Origin: Peromyscus leucopus
Lineage: Eukaryota > Chordata > Mammalia > Rodentia > Cricetidae
Reading direction: 5' to 3'
Length of the DNA stretch: 64,000 bases
Assembly: GCF_004664715.2 (NCBI RefSeq)
Contig: NC_051063.1
Location: forward strand, 112,072,329 to 112,136,328
Position numbers and translations under genes: made by a program. The stretch's first letter is position 1, and each line of letters begins with the position of its first letter. The notes under the pieces were generated by a model. It was not told the DNA's origin and made no database searches. It worked only from the letters and a program-made list of their open reading frames with translations. Positions 55,380-64,000 of this stretch are shown piece after piece.

Positions 55380-55795
55380 GAGGAAAGCATTCAAATTACA
55401 TAAGAAGCGGAAGAAAAAAGAAAGGCACTGCAGGATCCTGTGCCTTTTGTAAGTGGGTTGCACCTATCTGTCAGAACTAAAGAAATTATGCTGCAAAGTT
55501 ATTTGTTTTAGGTGTTATTTGGCCTGGGGAAAAATCCATGTCTGATTTTTCTTGCAGAATTCCTTAGTTCTCTGGCCCATGAACCCCAGGATGCCTCAGA
55601 ATACAGTTGAAACCACAGCTTTCAAATGACTGTGCAAAAGGTAAATCCTCCACCACATGCAGAGAGAACCTCCCAGCTGCCCACACAAACTCCATCAGGT
55701 TCAGAGGCACCAGCCAGGCTGTCACGCCTTCAGGGAACTTTTGATGCTCAATAGAGTTCTACTGTGCACATGAACTTTTCTAAGTGCCCAGAGAG
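55380..55795. other. Intronic sequence, little recognised
   Basis: No repeat or exon supported. Confidence 0.5.
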
Positions 55796-55920
55796 CATGC
55801 AGCACAGCAGTGCAGACCTGTCATCCTAACACTCCAGTGGCCGAAGCAGGAAGCCTGCAAGTTTGAGGCCAATCTAGTCTATAGAATGAGATCTTATCAA
55901 AATAAACACGTAAATAAATA
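55796..55920 (+). repeat. B1 SINE, diverged
   Basis: 'cagtgcagacctgtcatcct', 'caagtttgaggccaatctag', 'atgagatcttatcaaaataa'. Confidence 0.7.
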
Positions 55921-56284
55921 TCAGGAACGTGGTAAAGACAACGGCAGAGCCATCAGCCTTCCAGGCCCATGTCTATGTGCTAACCTGTCTGCTTTATGAA
56001 AAGAATAGACACCAGAAGACTTGGACACGGGTCTGGCTCACCCACTGAGTTCCTATTTCCTTGTCACCAGGAGTGTCAATCATTGAAAGAAACACAAACT
56101 TGTTGGCTCACTGATCTACACATAGCTGTTAAGTAAGCTGTACATGTGAAGGCCAGAATGAGAAAGCACAGATGCAGGAGACATGGCCCCTGCCCACAGG
56201 GTAGTACAAACTAATACAGAAGCAGAAGCAGAGTCCACGCAAGTACTTAGTCAATCTGGAGTGAATGTTTGTAAGCACAGGCAG
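55921..56284. other. Intronic sequence, little recognised
   Basis: Nothing supported. Confidence 0.5.
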
Positions 56285-56500
56285 CACTTGGGCCTGGGCC
56301 TGAATCCTAACTTTTCAACTAACCAAGTGTATTATCTTTGGCAATTTTTACTTCTCTTCAGATTTAACTTTCTCAGCTACAATACAGGAATGGAAAAATC
56401 ATACCAATCACATTGAGTTACTGTTGTAATTTAAATAGATAATGTATATATTACTCTGCAAGCTACAGTGAATATTAGATAAATCTTGACTCTTGTTATT
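56285..56500 (+). repeat. MIR SINE
   Basis: Degraded MIR: 'ggcctgaatcctaacttttc', 'tatctttggcaatttttact', 'agctacaatacaggaatgga', 'attgagttactgttgtaatt'. Confidence 0.65.
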
Positions 56501-57540
56501 AATTATATATGATTCTGATCCTGGAGTTCTACAAAAACGAGACACACAGCATCCCTAGGCCTCGGTGCTCTTTGTGTGTCACAAGAGAGGTGATAGCTTA
56601 GTGATCCTAAAATGCCGTCCATGTCTACAAATATTAGAAGACTGCCCAGTCTCACGTGCATGGTTGCAAATGTCTCAATGTCACTGCTCAGGTAAACGGG
56701 TAGTAAAGAGCAACTGGCACCCCATTGTTCCCCAGTGGCTGCCTGAATCTTTTTCACTGCACTTCCTTGAACCGCATTACCTCCACATGCATAGATGAGA
56801 CGTGTTCTCAAAGGGAGAAAGCAGCAGCTGCCGGGGAAGCTGAGCATCTGTCCCATTGCCCCGGGTTGAGGAGTGACTTCTCAAACTTAAGTGTGGGAGG
56901 AAGGTAAATGACTGGATTCAGGCAGGAGCTCCCGCAGGTGCTTCAACACTCACTACCCATGTCTACATGCCACTGTCCACTTTGTCTCCTTCCCCACATG
57001 CCAACCACTGACCCACAGCCGAGATGCTGTGATGCTTAATTCTGCATCCTCGACCCAAAAACAGAGTACCTAGATAAGGATGGGGTAGACATACAACAAT
57101 TTACCAACTAAGAATCACATTCTCTCTGGATATATTTGCAAAGTACCTCAGCACAGGCTCCTTTAGATAAGTCCACAATCCCACTCTGTTAGGAACGAAC
57201 TCTGTGACCTTGGGAAAGGAGGAGGCAGAGATATTCTTCTCAATCATTGGTAAAATATAGAGAGAAATCTATTCAATCGGAGCTCAAACTACAGTTTGTA
57301 GGCCATGAGTCGAAGCCTCCACGACTAGCTTGAAATGACCATTTTCATTCGCAAAAAAATTATAAAGACACCATAATATTGGATGCCATATGTGTCCGCT
57401 AATGCCCATTATATTTACTTTCTGGCCTTTTACAGAAAAAGCTAGCTAAGCCCTGGATTCAGTCATCTAAGTTCCCTTAAAACCCTGACATATTAGCATG
57501 CTAATTCCACCATGTTTCCTTAAATCACAATCCCGTTCTG
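56501..57540. other. Unique intronic sequence
   Basis: No repeats recognised. Opposing 117- and 77-codon frames overlap at 56503-56856 with no known domain. Confidence 0.5.
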
Positions 57541-58400
57541 ACCTTCCACACAGAGCTTGCCGAGTCAGAATGATCCTGGAGACACAACAGAAGTTCAGCT
57601 GCTATTTGTTTAATTGGCTAAATAGTCTCGGAGGCAACAACCCCAAGAATTAACGGCCCCTCCAAGACAGTCAGTGGGGTCAATGTGAACCAAAAGATTC
57701 CTGATAAAGGCTGCGGATATGCCACGTGAGAAGAACAAACCCACAGAGCTATTGACTTCACGGATAACACAGACAACAGTGAGGACCCAGAGCTCGAACA
57801 ACCAGGATCAAGATTCACCTTGTTCCAACAAATAAAGAAATACATGCAAGCCTCCAGGAACAACCCGCTTTAGGCAAATAACAAAGCTTACAGGCACACA
57901 GATCATCTTAATAATCATGGGCCACAGTGAATAAATCCTATCTACAACAAAGCACATAAAATAACGTAGACACAACATTCTGTTTCCATTCCTCCCTGTT
58001 GTCGTTAAGAATATACAACGCCAAAACAAGGAATTCAACCATTTATGTCAGGGCAGCGAGCCAAGGAAAGCCTAGGATATATGATCCTATTAACACTAAT
58101 GGAAGTGTGAGCAAGGTAAAAGAGGAAATAAAGCTCCCTGCCCTGACTCAAGCTACATGCAGTTTTCCATAATAAACAGCCAGCAATTACTCTTTTAATG
58201 TGCCTCCTCTGCACACTGATAAATCACCACACAGCATAAATTTTTGCTGATTTCAAAAAACAGCTTATTCTCTTTCTCCTCCTCTATTTGTAAATTTCAA
58301 CATTCTGAAGAGGGTTAGAGGTGCTTTCCCCCTACCCCTCAATCAAGCTCCTCTTTCTGCAAGTACATTAAGCTTTAACCACAGTCAAAGTGCTATTTAG
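57541..58400. promoter_or_regulatory. Repeat-free block, candidate conserved non-coding element
   Basis: About 860 bp with no SINE, LINE or simple repeat. It has AT-rich motifs such as 'tatttgtttaattggctaaa', a GCCACGTGAG E-box-like site (57720s) and 'cataaatttttgctgatttc'. In a window this rich in insertions, such a gap can mark selection. That is inference only. Confidence 0.3.
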
Positions 58401-58499
58401 TAATCACAGAGTTAGTCTAGAACCAACCTGTGCGCCCCCCAACCCCCACCACCACCACTCCCAACCCCTGCATTTCTCCTGTCCTCTAAAGAAGCTTTT

Positions 58500-58690
58500 T
58501 GTGTGGCTGAAGAGGCTGTTCAGAGCACTGGCTGCTCTTCCAGAGGACCAGGGGTTCGATTCTCAGTGCCCACATGGTGGCTCCCACCCATCTGTAACTC
58601 CCGTTCCAGGGGATCCAAGGTCTTCTTCTGGTTTCTGTAAGCACCAGGCATACATGTAGTGCACACACATTCACACACAAAATTTAAAGT
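58500..58690 (+). repeat. B3-type SINE
   Basis: 'ggctgaagaggctgttcaga', 'ggggttcgattctcagtgcc', 'ccacatggtggctcccaccc'. Confidence 0.85.
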
Positions 58691-59359
58691 ATTCTTAAAA
58701 AAGGAACTCCTCGTGGAGCTCCTCTCCCAGAGGACCAGAGAAATCCTTTCTCCCTCAAGGGCCCCTGTGCCCAAAGACAAGGCAGATTCACAAGCCTTAA
58801 CCCTGCCCTTTCTCCCCTAGCCACCACAACTGTCAAGTATCCTACTCTGGACATGCTGGCCTGAAAAGTTTGAAAACAAAAATCCCGGCTATCGCAGTGA
58901 TCCTGTCCAGTCTCCTCATAAGCCAGAAGAGAAAATAGTTGAAACTTACTTTTTGTTTCTGACTCATTAGGTAAGCATGTTCTAATAGCCAGAACACAAA
59001 GATCGGACATTGGCCCTCTCTGCGGACCTCTTTCTGACCCTCCACCAAACATATTTATCTCCCAAAGTCTTTTGATTTCTTTTGTGGTTTGTGTAAAATG
59101 GGTCCCACCCCATCTGACGTCCTTGCTTGAGGGCTGAGGATCCCACACTCTGAGCCCTGGAGCTCTGGCTTTGGGAGGAGTTATCGTTGATTCCTGATCT
59201 CATTTCAAATCACGTCACCCACATGTTCTCCAAAGTGCATTCCCTGCGGCTGGGACACAGCGTGCACGAGTTCTGCACATGGCCCTTCTGGGCTGCCCTT
59301 CCCTTATGCCTGCTGGAGCATGTGATCTGCAGAACTCATTGGGGCCAGAAAAAAAAGTC
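58691..59359. other. Unique intronic sequence
   Basis: No repeat recognised. A 154-codon minus-strand frame (58684-59148) has no recognisable domain and is overlapped by other frames. Confidence 0.5.
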
Positions 59360-59504
59360 ACAGTTAAAAAGAATCTTGTATGTGTGTGTTAGGTTCATGC
59401 ATGTGTGTATATGACTATATGTATATGTTTGTGCACATGTGTGCCAGGGGTTGCTGTTGTGTGTTTCCTCAATTGTTTCCCCATCTTATTGTTTGAGACA
59501 GTTT

Positions 59505-60110
59505 ATGTTCGGTAGTTTTATGTCAACTTGACACAAGCTAATGTCATCTGAGAGAAGGGAACGTCAAGAATGAAAATGCTTCCATAAGATCCATAAGGCA
59601 AGCCTGTACAGGATTTTCTTAATTAGTGATTGATACAGGAGGACCCAGTCCATTGTGGGTGGTGCTATCCCTGAACTGGAGGTCCTGGGTTCTGCAAGGA
59701 GCAGGTTAAGCTGGGCAGTGGGAGCTCACACCTTTAATCCCAATGCTTGCGGGAGGCAGAGGCAGGATCTCTGAGTTCAAGGCCAGCCTGGTCTACAGAG
59801 TGAGTTCCAAGGCAGTCAGGGCTACACAGAGAAAATCCCATCACAACAAATAAATAAATTAATTAATTAAAATAAAAAGAAAGAAAGAAAGCAGCAGGCT
59901 GAGCAAGGCAGAGGGAACAAGACAATAAACAGCACTCCTCCATGGCCTCTGCATCAGCTCCTGCCTCTAGGTTCCTGCCCTGTTTGAGTTCCATCCCAAC
60001 TTCCTTCAGTGATGGACTAGAATGTGGAAATATAAGCCAAACAAACCCTTTCTTCCCCACCTTGCTTTTGGTCATGGTGTTTTATCACAGCAATAGAAAC
60101 CCTAACTAGG
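59505..60110 (-). repeat. Rodent medium-length repeat (same family as 48083) with B1 inside
   Basis: Inverse copy: 'ttatgtcaacttgacacaag', 'cccagtccattgtgggtggt', 'cttttggtcatggtgtttta', 'gcaatagaaaccctaac'. A plus-strand B1 lies within it. Confidence 0.8.
59708..59870 (+). repeat. B1 SINE
   Basis: 'gctgggcagtgggagctcac' to 'ctacacagagaaaatcccat', tail AAATAAAT. Confidence 0.9.
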
Positions 60111-60316
60111 TGAGGGTCTCTCACTGAACGTGGACCACACTATAAGCTACACTGGCAGGCCAGAAAGCCCAGGGATCCTCTTGCTTCTGCCTCCCCAGTA
60201 CTCAGAAAACTTGCACACAGCCAAGCCTGGCTTCTTACATGGGTACTGGGGAGATGAATTTGGGGCCTCATGTCTGTTTGACAAACACTTAACCAACTGA
60301 GCCATCTCTCCAGACC

Positions 60317-60940
60317 CACAAAATCCTGTTAATAAAATTAATGTTCTTTTTTTCAAAAGCAACCTGCCTCCACAATAAGACAAACCTGATTATTTCCTCA
60401 CTCTATCTCTATAAAAGATTCATTGATGTTTGTACAAAGAAAGGAGGCATGTGTGACTCTTGGACATGGAGGTCAATAGAAAGTTTGGGGAATTCAAACG
60501 GGCTTTGGAGAACATTGCAACCTACCTAGTGATTGTTAGTCAGGTATCTGTAGAAATCATTCCATCTTAACATTCAAAGGAGGCTTCCCCATCTTCTTTA
60601 TAAGGCACAATCACGTTAACAGTAAACATAGCGTAACCATTCTCGTTCTTCCATTCATACTGGCCCTTCCCTGCTTTGGAGGCCCAGGTACTCTGAAGAC
60701 AAATAGTAGGAACTATAACCTTCACAGGCTCATTTCTTTACAGAATGGTCTCCCCACATGCAATTTTACTACCTCGTGACTGTCCCTGGGGGATAAGGAC
60801 CCCCATCTGATTCCTTTGTGAGCCCTGAATGTCCAACAGACAGCCTGGCACATAGCTGATGCCTCAGAGTAGTCGGGTGAAAATGGGAGAGAGGAGATAA
60901 GTTAAGGATATGCTTTAGATGCTGCCGCTCTAAAGTCCAA
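60317..60940. other. Intronic sequence, little recognised
   Basis: Possible short MIR/L2-type scrap near 60835-60870 ('cagcctggcacatagctgat'). Nothing else supported. Confidence 0.5.
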
Positions 60941-60947
60941 TAGTAGA

Positions 60948-61074
60948 TGCTTAGTCCCAGGCTACGGTGTTGCCATAGCCAGAGGCAGGCAGAGCTCTCT
61001 GAGTTCAAGGCCAGTCTGGTCTTCGGTCTGCATAGTGACTTCTGGGACAACCCCAACCCCATCTCAAAAAACCA
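60948..61074 (+). repeat. B1 SINE, diverged
   Basis: 'gcttagtcccaggctacggt', 'gagttcaaggccagtctggt', 'ccccatctcaaaaaacc'. Confidence 0.75.
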
Positions 61075-62094
61075 TGTTGGAAATCATGGTATCCCCAGAC
61101 TCAGTGAAGTAAAATTACTTGGTGTGGCTTTGATAAGGGCTGTTGGAAAGGTGACTATAACATTGAACTTACTTTTTCACAAGAGTACAAATAATGGGAG
61201 AAGCTGGACCTCATTTGTGGTTAGCTTACTTGACCTTTTCTCACAACGATTCCCTCCTCTCTAAGAGCAAACGGGGCTCCCACGTATTACATTGATCACT
61301 TTGTCTTTCTATTGGCCAATTGATGGGTCACATGATCCAAACTAGACCAATCATCACTCTTTCAGATATTCTACTAGGACACAATCAGTGTATAGGTTGG
61401 TCCTTTTCTCATAACTACAGTGAGATTTAAAGGAATTGAAAACATAAAATTGCACTCAATTTTCTGCAAGTCTAGAAATAAAGAGACGAAATCAGTGGCC
61501 ACAACTCCTGCCACACAAGAGAGAAAGAAAGGCAAGGGGCAGAATCTTGACAATTTGGAGAGCCCGGTGTAGTTTAGGTGCCCAAGCAACTCATTTTTTT
61601 CCTTCATAGGCAAACAAAGCATGTGTTTTAGCATTCTTTACTGTTCACTGGAACCACACACTGATTATAGTTGGTGTAATGAGAACACAAGAATGGTAAC
61701 TCTCCCACCCCATTGCTCATTAAAACTTTCCGTAGGGGATCTTCCCCAACTTGGCATTCAGAGGGAAAAAAACCTCAGAATTTGGATACAAGAAAGAAGG
61801 AACCTGGCCTCCTGGAACTTTAAGGGCAGCCTAATCAGAACAGAACAACTAGGTTTACCTGGTTAACACAAATCACTAAATTTGGGGGATGTTCAGCATT
61901 AACTGCTCTAATATTTCCTGGTCTCAGATGATTCCTAAGACAGTTATGTAATAAATACCTCAATGTCTTTCCTAAAGGGTCCTTCTTTGCTCATGTGAGA
62001 GTTAGGCTTCTTTCACTTACAACTTCAAGAGTTCTAACAATCAGGAAGAATAAATAGTAGCCACTGAAACACCAAGGAGATAGAAATAAAAAAC
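61075..62094. other. Unique intronic sequence
   Basis: No repeats or exons recognised. Small frames only. Confidence 0.5.
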
Positions 62095-62242
62095 AGCTGG
62101 GTGGTGGTGGCGCATGCCTTTAATCCCAGCACTTGGGAGGCAGAAGCAGGTAGATCTCCGTGAGTTTGAGGCCAGCCTGGTCTACAGAGTGAGTTCCAGA
62201 ACAGCCAAAACTACACAGAAAAACCCTGTCTCGAAAAACTAA
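62095..62242 (+). repeat. B1 SINE
   Basis: 'agctgggtggtggtggcgca' to 'accctgtctcgaaaaact'. Its tail passes into the AT/TATC microsatellite. Confidence 0.94.
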
Positions 62243-62307
62243 ATATATATCTATCTATACCTATACCTATCTATCTAATATATCTAATATATATAAATAT
62301 ATATATG
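62243..62307. repeat. AT/TATC-rich microsatellite
   Basis: TATC, TATACC and TATA units in the B1 tail. Confidence 0.9.
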
Positions 62308-63839
62308 GCAATCCCCAAATGTCTAGGAACACCTAAATATTTTCTCAGAACAGAGTGACATTTCCAACAAACTGAAGACAACATACAAAGACCTTTTTTC
62401 CTGTTTCTAGGAGCTACTAGCTTTAAGCTCACACGCCATAGCAAATTGCTCTTTTCCTCATCCCCTTCATCCTAGAAATGTGCATGAAGTTATGACAGCC
62501 CTGACTTGAGGCTTCCCTATTGCTATGCCCTCAGGAACTATCATCTAGAATTCTAGCAAGCATGGTAAAGCTCACTAATCATAAGTAGCCTCTGCTGCTG
62601 TTCCAGAACTTACTAGGAAAGAGATCAAGACACGACTCCAAGAATTTGACTTATGAGGCTGTAAACAGTATCGTTTGGATAAGTATAGGAGCCCAAGCAG
62701 TGTTTACAATGATGAGTATTCAAGAGTCACCAAAGCTTAAGAGCATTTCTAAAACAATAAATGAGAAGGTTACAAATAAACAGGAGAGTGATGCTAGAAA
62801 GCCATGTTGGCCAATGATAGCTGGCAGGACTTGGACCAATGATGATAAGGTTAAGTATGCTATGCAGGGTCTGGAATGGTCTCTCAAGGAGCCAAATTTG
62901 GTCTGCAACAAGCATGGTAACATAGTATAATGCATTCTGTGGCTGGTTATTAAGCCCTTTAATACTACATGGTGAGTTTTTTGACTTCCAGAACAACCAA
63001 ATGAAACTGGGGCTGTCATCAGCGCTCATTTATGGCTAGGAAAACAGGCGCAGACAGGTTGATGCTCACAGCCCGAGAATTTGTGACTTGAGCCAAGTCT
63101 TGGCTTCAACCTCCTGAACTCGGATCCTGTCTCTAGTTCACTGCAGCCCACGCTATAGAACACAGGGCACAGGAGAGCCTTCCCAGCACTCAAAATTCAT
63201 CCACATGTCGGCAGTTGGTTTCAGTGTTTCATAAAGCTACATGTCAGAACTTTCTAGAGGGTTTAAAAGGCCTATGATAGATGTGTGACTTGTCTCCAAA
63301 ACCAGCTGCGAAAACATTCTCTGACTAGACACCAGGACCACCAAAGATCTTGAAAGAAGAGTCAAAGGATTGAAAGTGCTGAGACTTCCATGTGGTCCAG
63401 CCAGAATCTTGTTCAAGGTCTCTGAGGACAAGGAGACAGGGTATCTTAAGAACTAAAAGATAAAGTGGAAATTACCCTTAGAGACAGAGTCAAGATCAAA
63501 CTATTACATCTACCTGGCCTCAGTGAACATTATCTCCGAAAATTTTTATAAGACAATTCTAGGACACTAATTTGCAAATATTAACTGGGAAAGACAAAAA
63601 AAATAATAATGATTTAGTAAGAGCAATTTAGAGCTGGTGATGGATCACCTCAGAAGATAACACAGGAAAATGGAGGCACAATTCCTTCCTTCAGTGAATT
63701 AGACAACTTCAAGAGTTGATACCACATGATGATCATTGCTCTCCTAAGCTCCATGGATAAAAGCAGGCTTATGTTTAACACACTTCCTTGAAAGACAAAA
63801 CAGGGTTTAGGACCTGAAGCAGCACAGAGTAAAAGATGA
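62308..63839. other. Unique intronic sequence with an unassigned 94-codon frame
   Basis: No repeat recognised. A plus-strand frame at 62646-62930 begins MTYEAVNSIVWISIGAQ and is fairly ordinary in composition, but I do not recognise it. It has no visible promoter or splice sites, and opposing 99-100-codon frames cover the same bases. Confidence 0.4.
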
Positions 63840-63995
63840 GCAAAGATTGACAACTTGGCCTTGAGCTACTGCTCAGTCTCTTGTTAGCTGTGGCCTTAAT
63901 CAAGCCATAACTTCTGTGAGCCTCAGTCTCTATATCTCTAAAGTGATCAACACCTGCCTTACAAGACTGTTGAGAAAATAAAACAAATCTGTGGA
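63840..63995 (+). repeat. MIR SINE
   Basis: 'tctcttgttagctgtggcct', 'gtgagcctcagtctctatat', 'tctaaagtgatcaacacctg'. Confidence 0.7.
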
Positions 63996-64000
63996 TGTAA

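Larger units (their letters stand above)
59360..60316 (-). repeat. RSINE/B4-type SINE split by another repeat
   Basis: Left part with a TG-rich end (59360-59502, ending 'cttattgtttgagaca'). It resumes at about 60110 with 'tgagggtctctcactgaacg' and ends in the inverse head 'ccaactgagccatctctcca'. The insert is the repeat at 59505-60110. Confidence 0.75.

Noticed and set aside
58684..59148. 154-codon minus-strand gene candidate
   Set aside because: It begins inside a B3 tail area, has no familiar domain and overlaps other open frames.

Overview
The window is vertebrate nuclear DNA from a rodent, most likely a cricetid (deer mouse, hamster or vole group). Three things show this: three spliced exons of RAB30 on the minus strand; a dense load of rodent SINEs (B1, B2, B3, B4, ID); and LTRs of a type I associate with cricetid mys-like elements. 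Many B1 copies carry a 3' end reading 'ggaaaggcgcaaagctacac', which I associate with cricetid rather than murine B1. The species assignment is an inference; the rodent call is solid.

Gene content. The only protein-coding gene I can support is RAB30, a Golgi Rab GTPase. It runs right to left. The exon with the ATG (residues 1-31) lies at 10799-10899, residues 32-59 at 6621-6704, and residues 60-120 plus one base at 598-781. Every exon has canonical GT/AG borders and the phases join in frame. The C-terminal exon(s), with the NKxD and SAK motifs and the prenylated tail, lie off the left edge. Only 8 nt of 5' UTR precede the ATG before a 3' splice site, so at least one non-coding 5' exon lies to the right. 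I found neither it nor a CpG-island promoter here. Most of 10900-64000 is therefore probably part of the long first intron.

Layout. 1-597, 782-6620 and 6705-10798 are introns; 6705-10798 holds a 1.3 kb minisatellite of 31-bp units about 0.5 kb from an exon. 10900-27000 is intronic, with old MIR copies clustered near 12-18 kb, a mixed B3/B4/B1 block at 17.8-21.5 kb, a (TC)n(AGA)n tract and an AT-rich candidate regulatory element near 17.3 kb. 27275-27825 is a solo LTR. 31.9-32.3 kb is an inverted B1 cluster, and 35.55-36.45 kb a CA/C-rich minisatellite. 45-47.7 kb is SINE-dense. 48.1-49.3 kb is a three-layer nest (LTR in LTR in an older repeat). 50.16-52.37 kb is a defective endogenous retrovirus whose LTRs contain B1-like sequence. 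54.2-55.4 kb is a broken L1 tail. 56.5-58.5 kb is mostly repeat-free. The remainder is ordinary intron.

I found no operon, no CRISPR array and no clear undescribed system. The observations most worth checking are the AT-rich candidate enhancer, the SINE-in-LTR retrovirus, the nested LTRs with exact 6-bp target duplications, the two minisatellites and the strand bias of the SINEs.
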